Source of the DNA: Deltaproteobacteria bacterium
GTDB taxonomy: Bacteria > Myxococcota_A > UBA9160 > JAJDAL01
Assembly (NCBI GenBank): GCA_029261875.1
Contig: JAJDAL010000038.1
Span: forward strand, 1 to 36,807
Reading direction: 5' to 3'
DNA length: 36,807 nt
Positions 8,494 to 16,334 of this stretch are shown here, piece by piece. The notes under the pieces were generated by a model, which saw only the letters and a list, made by a program, of their open reading frames with translations, did no database searches and had not been told where the DNA came from. Made by a program: the position numbers and the translations under genes. Numbering within the stretch: the first letter of the stretch is position 1; every line of letters begins with the position of its first letter.

Positions 8494-9312
8494 TTGCCGG
8501 ATCAAACGTCTTTCGAAGCTCCCGACTCGGGCGGTCCGCGCCGCCGGGCCCTGGTTACCGGTGCCTCGTCGGGCATCGGCCGCGCGTTTGCGCAACGCCT
8601 GGCGCGCGATCAACACAACCTCATTCTCGTGGCGCGGCGTCAACCGGAACTCGAGAAACTGGCCGCGGAACTTCGCGCGCAACAGCGGATCGAGGTGGAG
8701 GTCTGGGCCGCGGATCTCACGAAGGAAAAGGAGCTTCACGAGATCGAAGCGCGTCTGCGGGAAACTTCCCTGGATCTCTTGATCAACAACGCGGGCTTCG
8801 GAACGGCGGGCAATTTTTGGGAGCTCGACGTCGAACGCGAACACAACGAGGTCAAGCTGAACGTGGTCGCCCTCATGCGTCTCACGCACGCGGTGTTGCC
8901 CGCCATGGCGGCACGGGGACGCGGAGAGCTGATCAACGTCTCCTCCATGGCGGCTTTTCAGCCGGGGCCCGGGATGGCGACCTACGCGGCCACCAAGGCC
9001 TTCGTGAACAGTTTCAGTGAAGCGCTCGCGGAGGAATTCAGCGGGCGGGGTGTCCGGGTCATGGTTCTGTGTCCGGGGATGACGCGTACGGAGTTTCAGG
9101 AACGCGCAGGCGTCGAGAGTTCGAAGATCCCCGACTTCACCTGGATGACGGCGGAGGAAGTCGTCGAGGCGGCGCTCGAGGGATTGCGCAGCGGGGATGT
9201 GATCTGCGTGCCGGGCTTTGCCAATCGGGTCGCGACCCAACTGACGAGCTGGTTGCCGCGCAGCGCAAACCGCAAGCTCGCGGCGGGCGTGATCCGACGC
9301 GCCATGGAGTGA
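8494..9312 (+). CDS. Short-chain dehydrogenase/reductase (DltE/YdfG-like)
   Basis: A 272-residue classical SDR. The cofactor motif TGASSGIG is at 22-29, ARRQPELEKLA gives Arg residues after beta 2 (suggesting NADPH), NNAG is at 98-101, and the catalytic Ser151, Tyr164 and Lys168 are in SSMAAF...YAATK. It probably reduces a carbonyl or oxidises a hydroxyl; the substrate is unknown. The start is TTG 8494, supported by a strong Shine-Dalgarno sequence. The longer frame from ATG 8386 would cover the arsM promoter region and add 36 non-homologous residues. The C terminus contains a hydrophobic/basic stretch (VATQLTSWLPRSANRK), typical of the group. It is divergent from arsM and 156 bp upstream of the next SDR, so it probably has its own transcript. 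Confidence 0.88.
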   Translation: MPDQTSFEAPDSGGPRRRALVTGASSGIGRAFAQRLARDQHNLILVARRQPELEKLAAELRAQQRIEVEVWAADLTKEKELHEIEARLRETSLDLLINNAGFGTAGNFWELDVEREHNEVKLNVVALMRLTHAVLPAMAARGRGELINVSSMAAFQPGPGMATYAATKAFVNSFSEALAEEFSGRGVRVMVLCPGMTRTEFQERAGVESSKIPDFTWMTAEEVVEAALEGLRSGDVICVPGFANRVATQLTSWLPRSANRKLAAGVIRRAME

Positions 9313-9468
9313 TTTTCCGGGTTCCGTCGGATCCGTTTGGGCCGCGCGACTTTTCGGATATGCTGCGGACCGACTGAGGAATCAATACGGGCGCGAGCCG
9401 CCGCTCCGCAATCCGTAATTCACTTGAATATCTCGATTTAACCTAATGAATCTGAAGGAGTTTTTTAA

Positions 9469-10374
9469 ATGAGTGACGTTCGATTCGACGGCCGCGTGGC
9501 CATCATCACCGGTGCCGGCGGAGGCCTCGGTAAGACCTACGCGCTGGAACTCGGCAAGCGCGGCGCCAAGGTCGTGGTCAACGATCTCGGCGGTTCCGCC
9601 GACGGCTCCGGATCCGGTTCCAGCATGGCGGACGCTGTCGTGAAGGAAATCACCGAAGCCGGCGGCGAGGCCGTGGCCAACTACGACTCCGTGGCGACGC
9701 CCGAAGGCGGCGAAGCGATTACCCAGTCCGCCCTCGACAACTTCGGTCAGGTCGACATCGTGATCAACAACGCGGGCATCTTGCGCGACAAGACCTTTGC
9801 GAAACTCTCGCCGGAAGATCTTCAGCTCGTGATCGACGTGCACTTGAAGGGCGCCTTCTTCGTGAGCCAGCCCGCGTTCCGCGCCATGAAGGATCGCGGC
9901 TATGGCCGCTTCCTCTTTACGGCGTCGGCCGCGGGAATCTTCGGCAACTTCGGTCAGACCAATTACGGCGCGGCCAAGATGGGCCTGGTCGGGCTCTCCA
10001 ACGTGCTGGCGGTGGAAGGTGCGAAGTACAACATCAAATCCAACGTCATCGCTCCCATCGCCAAGACGCGTTTGACCGAGAGTCTGCTCGGACCGGCAGC
10101 GGACGCCCTGGCGGCCGAGCAGGTGACGCCGATTTCGGTGTACCTGGTTTCGGAAGAATGCGAGCACACCCATGAGATCTATTCCGTGGGCGGCGGGCGT
10201 TTCGCCCGCATCTTCGTCGGATTGGCTCCGGGCTGGTTTGCGGGCAAGGGCGTGCAACCGAGCGTCGAAGACGTTCGCGACAACATGGACCAGATTCGAA
10301 ACCCCGAGGACTACACGATCCCGTCGAGCATCGCGGACGAGACCAAGCTCCTCTTCGAACTCTTCAAGGATTAG
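9469..10374 (+). CDS. SDR: (3R)-hydroxyacyl-CoA dehydrogenase-like (HSD17B4-type)
   Basis: A 301-residue SDR closest in pattern to the dehydrogenase unit of peroxisomal multifunctional enzyme type 2. The cofactor motif TGAGGGLG is at 14-21, VVVNDLGG (36-43) carries the Asp that selects NAD(H), NNAGILRD is at 100-107, and Ser153, Tyr166 and Lys170 form the catalytic set. After residue 250 comes a tail (SVEDVRDNMDQIRN) also seen in that family. It would oxidise (3R)-hydroxyacyl-CoA or a steroid side-chain CoA ester. A clear ribosome site AAGGAG (9455-9460) precedes the ATG. The 156-bp upstream region is notably AT-rich near 9424-9468 and probably contains the promoter. The MaoC gene follows after 9 bp. 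Confidence 0.9.
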   Translation: MSDVRFDGRVAIITGAGGGLGKTYALELGKRGAKVVVNDLGGSADGSGSGSSMADAVVKEITEAGGEAVANYDSVATPEGGEAITQSALDNFGQVDIVINNAGILRDKTFAKLSPEDLQLVIDVHLKGAFFVSQPAFRAMKDRGYGRFLFTASAAGIFGNFGQTNYGAAKMGLVGLSNVLAVEGAKYNIKSNVIAPIAKTRLTESLLGPAADALAAEQVTPISVYLVSEECEHTHEIYSVGGGRFARIFVGLAPGWFAGKGVQPSVEDVRDNMDQIRNPEDYTIPSSIADETKLLFELFKD

Positions 10375-10383
10375 GAGGTCAGC

Positions 10384-11241
10384 ATGCCGATCGATCCCGA
10401 AAAGGCACTGGGCGCGGAGATCTCTTCCGGCAGCGGTGCTTGGACCCAAGACCAAGTCATCCTCTACCACCTGGGTGTGGGGGCCGGTGTTCCGGCCACG
10501 GATCCCAGCGAACTCGAATACACCTACGAGAAGAACCTCAAGGTGTTGCCGAGTTTCGGTGTGATTCCCGTGTTCGGAGCCCTCGGTGGCCTCGCCAACG
10601 TACCCGGACTCCAGTTCAACTTCGCCATGCTGCTGCACGGCGAGCAGGACCTGGAAATCAAGAAGACCCTGCCCACGAACGCAAAGGTGAAGAGCAGCGG
10701 CAAAGTCGCGGGGCTCTACGACAAGGGCAAGGCGGCGTTGGTCGTGCTCGAGGTCGAGACTTCGGACGAGGAGTCCGGTGACCTGTTGTTCGTGAATCGC
10801 TTCTCGTTGTTCCTGCGCGGCGAGGGCGGCTTCGGCGGCGAGTCCGGCCCCAAGGCGGGGAACAAGCCGCCGGAACGCGAACCCGACAAGGTGGTCGAAG
10901 TGAAGACCTTGCCCCAGCAGGCGCTCCTGTATCGCTTGTCGGGCGACAAGAACCCGCTCCATGCGGATCCGGAGTTCGCGAAGCTCGGCGGATTCGATAC
11001 GCCGATCATTCACGGACTGTGTTCCTACGGTGTGGTGTGCAAGGCGGTGGTGGACAACATGCTCGGTGGCGATACCACCAAGGTGGGTCGCTATCAGGCG
11101 CGCTTCGCCGGCGTCGGGTATCCGGGCGAGACCTACGTGATCTCCATGTGGAAGGAAGGCGACAAGATTCTGGTCGCCGCCAACAGCAAGGATCGCGATG
11201 GGGCGCCCATCATCTCGAACGCCGCGGTTACGCTGCGCTGA
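10384..11241 (+). CDS. MaoC-like (R)-specific enoyl-CoA hydratase (hydratase 2)
   Basis: A 285-residue double hot-dog protein. The C-terminal hot dog carries the hydratase 2 motif YRLSGDKNPLHADP with Asp188, Asn190 and His193, followed by GFDTPIIHGLCSYG. The N-terminal hot dog (about 20-150) is the substrate-shaping, catalytically empty repeat. It hydrates trans-2-enoyl-CoA to (3R)-hydroxyacyl-CoA, which the preceding SDR would oxidise; together they equal the hydratase and dehydrogenase parts of HSD17B4. It lies 9 bp after the SDR with an AGGAGG site (10374-10379) overlapping that stop. Its end overlaps the convergent gene by 14 bp. Substrates may be long, branched or sterol-derived acyl-CoAs; this is not decidable here. 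Confidence 0.92.
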   Translation: MPIDPEKALGAEISSGSGAWTQDQVILYHLGVGAGVPATDPSELEYTYEKNLKVLPSFGVIPVFGALGGLANVPGLQFNFAMLLHGEQDLEIKKTLPTNAKVKSSGKVAGLYDKGKAALVVLEVETSDEESGDLLFVNRFSLFLRGEGGFGGESGPKAGNKPPEREPDKVVEVKTLPQQALLYRLSGDKNPLHADPEFAKLGGFDTPIIHGLCSYGVVCKAVVDNMLGGDTTKVGRYQARFAGVGYPGETYVISMWKEGDKILVAANSKDRDGAPIISNAAVTLR

Positions 11242-11710
11242 CTTCGAGCTGCTGATCGAGCTCGGGCCAATCGATGGCGCTCTGTGCCGCGAAGGCCTGA
11301 AGCAACAGCTCGACATCGGGGTCGTCTTTGCCGCGCAAGGTCGCGATGGCGGCCGAGAGCTTTTCTGCAGGCGGGCATTCCGGATTGTCCGCCTGCAGAA
11401 TTCCATCCTCGTGCTCGAGCCCGAGGATATCGAGCCACTCGGTGAGGAGAGACTTCCGGCAATCCAGGAAGTAGGTGGCGAGCAGTTCTTCGGCCAACGC
11501 GTTGCCCGCGACCCGCGAAAGGCAACGCCGCACGGCTTCCGCGCGACGCTCGAAGGGCTGTCGCTTCAGATACACCGGGCGCGCCTTCATCACCGCGCTG
11601 GCCGCCTGCAAGGCCTGGGCAAAGGCGCCGGGCGCCTTGTCCTTCATGACACCCATGAACTCGACGGATTGTGCCGCGTCCATGCGCGCGAAAATCTGAT
11701 AAGCCTTCAT
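11228..11710 (-). CDS. Protein of unknown function coupled to heme A synthase
   Basis: I do not recognise this 160-residue protein. It is soluble and predicted mostly helical, beginning MKAYQIFARMD, with an Ala-rich middle (AFAQALQAASAVMKARP), a basic segment LKRQPFERRAEAVRRC and a Leu-rich, acidic C terminus. Cys residues occur in RRCLSR, LDCRKS and PECPP, but no metal motif is evident. It starts at an ATG overlapping the ctaA stop (ATGA), so it is translationally coupled to heme A synthase. Its last 14 bp overlap the convergent MaoC gene. A role in heme or cytochrome oxidase assembly is only a guess from position. Confidence 0.75.
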   Translation of the reverse strand: MKAYQIFARMDAAQSVEFMGVMKDKAPGAFAQALQAASAVMKARPVYLKRQPFERRAEAVRRCLSRVAGNALAEELLATYFLDCRKSLLTEWLDILGLEHEDGILQADNPECPPAEKLSAAIATLRGKDDPDVELLLQAFAAQSAIDWPELDQQLEVSAA

Positions 11711-12585
11711 TTCGATTCCTCTCCCTTGGTCCAAGTCGAGTGCGCGATGCGCGTCATGGTGAGCACGAGCGCGGCCGCCAGCGCGGAATGGATCGCCGTG
11801 ATTTCCACCGGGAGGGCGAGCACGACGTTCGCGATCCCCACCAGAATCTGCGCGCTGCAGAGCAAGCCTGCGAACAGCGCCCAACTCGCCAGCCCAGGGC
11901 TGTTCCGGGCCCGCCACACGAAAGCGCACAGCACCGCGAACAGCGCATAGGCGTTCAAGCGGTGAAGCACGTGGAGTCCCACGCTTCCCCCCCAGGCGGG
12001 GAACCAGACGCCTCCATTGCAGGCGGGCCATTCCGTGCAGGCCAGGCCCGCGTAGGTGGAGGAAACCAGGCCCCCCAGCACGATCTGGAATCCCAACAGG
12101 ACCCCCGTCGTCGCGACCCAGGGCTTGAGGCTGGCATCGCCCGGCGCGAGATGTCCCGACACGCCGCGCAAACCCAGTGCGATCAGGAGCAGGGTGACGG
12201 CGAAGGCATTCGCGGTCACGAGATGGCTCACGACGGTCCACGAGGCCAATAAATTCCAAACCGTGAAGGCGCCCAGCAGAATCTGCAGCAGCAATAGACC
12301 TGCGGCGGCGCTCACGCGCCGCGCTACGGCCTGGCGCAGGGTCGGACTGCGGAGGGTGAGGAACGCGAGGGTCGCGAAGATCACGGAGACGCTGCCTGCG
12401 ACGACGCGGTGCGTCCATTCGAACCCCACGCGCAGGTCGAAGCGCGGCACGAACTCCCCGAAACACAGCGGCCAATCTGGACAGGCGAGGCCCGCGCCGT
12501 GGGCGCGCACGAGGGCGCCCAAGACCATCAATCCGAAGGTCAGGAATACCAGTGCGATGTATGCTGCGGAGAGTCGGGAAGCCAT
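11707..12585 (-). CDS. ctaA: Heme A synthase (COX15/CtaA)
   Basis: A 292-residue integral membrane protein with eight likely helices. Each half has the family pattern. The first has GALVRAHGAGLACPDWPLC (Cys35 and Cys41 in the first outer loop) and EWTHRVVAG (His59); the second has GLACTEWPACNG and HVLHRLNAY, and a last heme-ligand His is in EITAIHSALA. It oxidises the C8 methyl of heme O to a formyl group, giving heme A for aa3-type cytochrome oxidase, so the organism respires oxygen. The ATG at 12585 begins directly before the first helix. The neighbouring ABC transporter starts only 23 bp away on the other strand, leaving almost no room for separate promoters. Confidence 0.93.
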   Translation of the reverse strand: MASRLSAAYIALVFLTFGLMVLGALVRAHGAGLACPDWPLCFGEFVPRFDLRVGFEWTHRVVAGSVSVIFATLAFLTLRSPTLRQAVARRVSAAAGLLLLQILLGAFTVWNLLASWTVVSHLVTANAFAVTLLLIALGLRGVSGHLAPGDASLKPWVATTGVLLGFQIVLGGLVSSTYAGLACTEWPACNGGVWFPAWGGSVGLHVLHRLNAYALFAVLCAFVWRARNSPGLASWALFAGLLCSAQILVGIANVVLALPVEITAIHSALAAALVLTMTRIAHSTWTKGEESK

Positions 12586-12608
12586 CCTGCTAAGCTGCAA
12601 AGTACGAG

Positions 12609-13571
12609 ATGGGGGGCCTTGCAACAACCGACAGCGTCGATGCCGTACGGATCGAACGCCTTGCGAAACGCTACGGCGACGCGGTGGCACTCGATGGCCT
12701 CGATTTGCGCGTGGCGCGGGGCTGCATGTTCGGGTTACTGGGGCCCAACGGTGCCGGCAAGACCTCGGCGGTTTCGATTCTCACGACACTGGCGAGAGCG
12801 ACCTCGGGAAACGCCTGGCTGTTGGGGCACGACGTGGCTTTGGAGCCGGCGGCGGTGCGGGCCTCGCTCGGGATCGTGTTTCAGGAAGCCAGCCTCGATC
12901 CGGAATTGACAGGCCGCGAGCACCTCGATCTGCAAGCGCGTCTCTACCACCTGCCGGATCGCCGTCCGCGCGTGGCGGAAATGCTCGCCCTGGCGGGTTT
13001 GGAGGACCGCGCGGACCGCATCGTGCGCACCTATTCCGGGGGCATGCGGCGGCGACTCGAAATCGCGCGGGGGCTGCTTCACCGCCCACCGGTGCTGTTT
13101 CTCGACGAACCCACTCTGGGGCTCGACGTGCGCGCGCGGGCCCGCATCTGGGAGCACATCCGCATCCTGCATCGCGAGGAGGGGACGACGGTCTTCCTCA
13201 CCACCCACTCCATGGAAGAGGCGGATCGTCTGTGCGAACGCGTGGCGGTGATCGATCGCGGGCGCTGCGTCGTGACGGGGACGCCCGCGGAGTTGAAGGC
13301 GGATCTGGGCGGGGACGTGATCGGACTGGTGGTGGAGCGTCCGGAGGACGCGCGGCGCGCCCTCGAAGCGACGCCGTGGGTTCGAAACCCGGAAATCGAC
13401 GGTCCCCGGATTCGTATCGCGTTGCGCGACGCCGCCCAGCGTCTGCCGGCACTGGTCGATGCGCTGCGGGACAGCGGAATCGTCGAGCTGACCTTGCATC
13501 GTCCCACCCTGGAGGACGTCTTCCTCCACCACACGGGGCATTCCTTCGAGCCCGATTCGGCATCCGAGTGA
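12609..13571 (+). CDS. ABC transporter ATP-binding protein (DrrA/ABC-2 type)
   Basis: A 320-residue nucleotide-binding subunit. Walker A is GPNGAGKT (45-52), the Q-loop is in IVFQEASLDPELTGREH, the signature is YSGGMRRRLE, Walker B is PVLFLDEPTLGLD, and the switch His is in TTHSMEEAD. The C-terminal segment after residue 220, with LTLHRPTLEDVFLHHTG, is the extension typical of the DrrA/NatA drug or lipid exporter group. It energises export by the adjacent membrane subunit, whose ATG overlaps this stop by one base (TGATG). The substrate is unknown. In some bacteria such pairs sit by cytochrome oxidase assembly genes, so a link to ctaA is possible but unproven. Confidence 0.93.
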   Translation: MGGLATTDSVDAVRIERLAKRYGDAVALDGLDLRVARGCMFGLLGPNGAGKTSAVSILTTLARATSGNAWLLGHDVALEPAAVRASLGIVFQEASLDPELTGREHLDLQARLYHLPDRRPRVAEMLALAGLEDRADRIVRTYSGGMRRRLEIARGLLHRPPVLFLDEPTLGLDVRARARIWEHIRILHREEGTTVFLTTHSMEEADRLCERVAVIDRGRCVVTGTPAELKADLGGDVIGLVVERPEDARRALEATPWVRNPEIDGPRIRIALRDAAQRLPALVDALRDSGIVELTLHRPTLEDVFLHHTGHSFEPDSASE

Positions 13572-14320
13572 TGTGGTTTCGCGACGCGGCGGTGATCTTT
13601 CAGCGCGAAGTTCTGCGGTATCGAAGGGATCGCGCGTATTGGGTCGGGCAACTCGTTTTTCCGCTGGTGGTGGTGGGGTTCATCGGCTTCGGGCTCAACG
13701 ACGTGGTGCGCCTGCCGAGCGAGACCGACTACGTGGGTCACCTGGCGTCGGGCATGCTGGCGCTCCTCTTGGGATCCGGCGGCGTGGGCGCCGGCGTGAC
13801 CTTGATCCAGGATCGCACCTCGGGCTTTCTGCGGACGTTGCTCGTGGCTCCGGTCGCCCGCGGCAGCATCGTGGCGGGGAAGATCGCCGCGCGCTTGCTC
13901 GCCTCGGCGCTGTTGGTCGTCGTGCTGATCGCGCTGTTGTCTACGTTCACGGAACTGCGCGCCCCGCACCCCTGGGCGATCGCGATCGCGGCCCTCTCGA
14001 TCACCACCGCATTTCTCGCCCTGGGGATCGTCTTGGCCAGCTATCTCCACAACCTCGAATCGTTTCGACTGTTGGCGGCGCTCGTCACGGTTCCGCTGTA
14101 CTTCCTGTCGGGGATCTTCTATCCGCTTGCGACGTTGCCCGGGGTCTTGCGCGGGTTGTCCCTGGCCAATCCCCTGAGTTATGGCGTCGATCTCCTGCGT
14201 TACGGATTACTCGATGTTCACGAGATCCCCATCGTTCTCTCCGCATCCGCATTGCTGACTCTTTCGGCCGTGGCGGTGGTGGGATCCGTCTGGGTTTTCG
14301 AACGGACGGCCCGCGCGTGA
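13571..14320 (+). CDS. ABC-2 type transporter permease
   Basis: A 249-residue membrane subunit of the preceding ATPase. It begins MWFRDAAVIFQREVLRYRRD, an amphipathic coupling region, followed by about six hydrophobic helices (roughly residues 28-46, 60-84, 105-130, 136-158, 165-185 and 220-243). The family motif FLSGIFYPLATLPGVLRGLSLANPLSYGVDLLRY is clear in parts: FLSGIFYP and NPLSYGVD. These belong to the ABC2_membrane/DrrB group that exports drugs, polysaccharides or lipids. The start is the ATG at 13571 in the overlap TGATG. The longer open frame to 12056 is a shadow of upstream genes. Confidence 0.9.
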   Translation: MWFRDAAVIFQREVLRYRRDRAYWVGQLVFPLVVVGFIGFGLNDVVRLPSETDYVGHLASGMLALLLGSGGVGAGVTLIQDRTSGFLRTLLVAPVARGSIVAGKIAARLLASALLVVVLIALLSTFTELRAPHPWAIAIAALSITTAFLALGIVLASYLHNLESFRLLAALVTVPLYFLSGIFYPLATLPGVLRGLSLANPLSYGVDLLRYGLLDVHEIPIVLSASALLTLSAVAVVGSVWVFERTARA

Positions 14321-14449
14321 ACGGGATGGCGAACTCTCAACAGTGTGAGACACTTAAGCGGTCCGGCGCGCACCGCCTGTGCGGCAACTGGCCCTCGCCG
14401 GAAGGCAGCCGATGTGCAAAGAATCAGGTTGTCGGAGCAAAACGTCGAT

Positions 14450-14872
14450 ATGCGCGACTATATGTTTTCAACAAACCCCTCCAATCTCGACCCCAGCGAT
14501 CCGCGGCGACTGCGCGACCTGTTGGGAAAACTGACGCGCCTCGCCGAGGAGAAGCAACTCCGCTCGGTGGTCGTGGGAATGGTCGGATCCGACTCCGACG
14601 CGCTGATGCCCGAAATGGTGGACTTCATCGAAAGCGCCTTACGGGTGGAAGATTCGATCTTCCGCATCACACGCGATCGGGCCGCTCTATTCCTGGCCGA
14701 CGTGGACCGCGTCTCCGCGCAGCAGATCGTCGAACGACTGCTGGCCGACTTTGCGGCGCGTTTCCCGACCCGCAGATCGCCCGAGGTGAGCCTCGGGTAT
14801 TTCGAAGTCGGACCCGCTACCTCTGTGGCTACACTCAAAGACGTGCTACCCGCGGTGTTCAGCCGGAACTAA
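14450..14872 (+). CDS. Degenerate GGDEF-like domain protein
   Basis: A 140-residue single-domain protein. The order of elements resembles a diguanylate cyclase fold: an N-terminal helix DPRRLRDLLGKLTRLAEE, strand SVVVGMVG, helix, then SIFRITRDRAALFLADVD where active cyclases have R-x-GGDEF-A-x-LL, then a helix ending ERLLADFAAR, strand SLGYFEVGP and a last helix. The GGDEF signature is replaced by ITRDR, so catalysis is unlikely; nucleotide sensing or a structural role is possible. The start at ATG 14450 has GGAG at 14434-14437, at rather long spacing; ATG 14462 is an alternative. It stands alone between the ABC exporter and the DUF1329 gene. The fold assignment is my inference. Confidence 0.6.
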   Translation: MRDYMFSTNPSNLDPSDPRRLRDLLGKLTRLAEEKQLRSVVVGMVGSDSDALMPEMVDFIESALRVEDSIFRITRDRAALFLADVDRVSAQQIVERLLADFAARFPTRRSPEVSLGYFEVGPATSVATLKDVLPAVFSRN

Positions 14873-14984
14873 CCCGGGTCCGCTTTTGGGGCTGGGTTGG
14901 GCTCCCTGCGGGGGGTGAAACCCGGTCTCGAAGTGGAGCGTCGCTTGTGGAACGAAATGCTGCCGGTGGCATCGAAGTGATCCG

Positions 14985-16334
14985 ATGAAAACCCCGGGAT
15001 CCTCGCAGAACCGCGCGTCTGGCCGCCTTGTCGGGGCGCTGGGCCTCGCCGTCGTGGCCCTTGGGGCCATGGGGGCCAGCGAGGTCCGCGAGGACGCGAG
15101 CTTCCGTTTCGAGCCCGGCCACGTCCTGGGCCACAAAGAGCTCGAGACGCTGCGGGACTGGTTCCCGCCGCCGTTTTGGGCGCATCGCCAGCATTTCTTC
15201 TTCGAGGGCATCCGCATGGAGGTGGGGCCGCCGCATCGCGACTACTCGCCTCCGGCCGCCTACCGGGACGCGACGCAGCGAAATCGCGGCAAGGCGAGTG
15301 TGGGGCCCGATGGCACCCTGCTCGGATACGTATCCGGGCAGCCTTTTCCCATGGCCGAGATTCAATGCAAAGCGGACCCGCAGGCGGGTACCAAGATCAT
15401 CTGGAACTTCGTGCACCGTTGGCAGGGCGCCGGGGTGCAGGCGGATTTCCGGTACACCTATTGGGACCGGGGCGAGCAACTTCCGTTGCGCTACCGGGGA
15501 ACGACCTCGGCCTGGTTGTTGAAGCACCGGCCGGAGCCCCAGTTCGAAGCCACCGGGGGCGACGTCTTCGAGGACGAGTTGCGCTACGCGGTGGTGGGTT
15601 TCGAAATCGATGATCCGCCGGAATACGCGGGCACGCGAACCCTCACATACCGCTACGCGAAATCCTTCGGGACGCTCGACGAATTTCAGCCCGAAGATAC
15701 CTGGGTCTACCTGCGCGAGATCCGGCGCATTCGCAAGGTCTCCCAGACCCAGCGCCATTCTGCGATCTCGGGAACGGATTTCAGCTTCGACGACCTGATG
15801 ACGTTTTCGGGCTTACCCGCCCAATACGAGTGGAAGTGTCTCGGTAACACGAACGTTCTCGCACCCATGAACACCACGGTTGCGGGCTATCCCTACGACG
15901 AGAACGGTCAGTTCGGTCCTTCGGGGCTTTCCTACGGGAGTGATCGCTGGGAGCTGCGGCGTGCGATTCGCTTGGAGATGACACCCAAGGACGACGAGCA
16001 TCCCTATTCGAAGAAAGAAATCTGGATCGACTCCCAAACGCTTCAACCCCTCTATTCCTTCGCCTACGACCGCAAAGGTGCGCTTTGGAAGATCATCTAC
16101 CACAACCACCGCTGGAGCGAAGACGATCTCGGTCCCGTGAAGGCGCGGGATTGGTATCCCGGTTGGGAGAACGTTCCGGAGCCGCGCGACCTGCGCATCG
16201 TGTCCGAAGCGATCTTCAACGTGCAGACGGGCACCGGGAACCGTCTCGATTTCTGGAACTCGCGCGGGACGCCCCTCAACCCGCGATCCCTGCGCCGCTA
16301 CGTCGATATCCAGCGACTGCGCCGCGGCCGCTAG
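14985..16334 (+). CDS. DUF1329 exported protein
   Basis: A 449-residue protein with an N-terminal signal peptide (basic start, then LVGALGLAVVALGAMGAS, cleavage near ASE). The DUF1329 features are the long beta-rich body with repeated aromatic strands, the segment LRYRGTTSAWLL, YVYL-like strand WVYLREIRRIRKVSQTQR, and DFSFDDLMTFSG. Family members are periplasmic or outer-membrane associated and resemble lipoprotein-sorting (LolB-like) folds; they often accompany lipid or steroid-related transport genes. The exact function is unknown. The ATG at 14985 follows a 112-bp leader with no evident terminator for the previous gene. Its end overlaps the convergent epimerase by 4 bp. Confidence 0.88.
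   Translation: MKTPGSSQNRASGRLVGALGLAVVALGAMGASEVREDASFRFEPGHVLGHKELETLRDWFPPPFWAHRQHFFFEGIRMEVGPPHRDYSPPAAYRDATQRNRGKASVGPDGTLLGYVSGQPFPMAEIQCKADPQAGTKIIWNFVHRWQGAGVQADFRYTYWDRGEQLPLRYRGTTSAWLLKHRPEPQFEATGGDVFEDELRYAVVGFEIDDPPEYAGTRTLTYRYAKSFGTLDEFQPEDTWVYLREIRRIRKVSQTQRHSAISGTDFSFDDLMTFSGLPAQYEWKCLGNTNVLAPMNTTVAGYPYDENGQFGPSGLSYGSDRWELRRAIRLEMTPKDDEHPYSKKEIWIDSQTLQPLYSFAYDRKGALWKIIYHNHRWSEDDLGPVKARDWYPGWENVPEPRDLRIVSEAIFNVQTGTGNRLDFWNSRGTPLNPRSLRRYVDIQRLRRGR

Noticed and set aside
9382..11406. A 674-codon open frame antisense to the SDR and MaoC genes
   Set aside because: Both sense-strand genes have complete family motifs and ribosome sites. The antisense frame is open because of high GC and codon bias and shows no domain.
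12056..13570. Long 5' extension of the ABC permease frame
   Set aside because: It is the shadow of ctaA and the ATPase; the permease starts at 13571 in a TGATG overlap.
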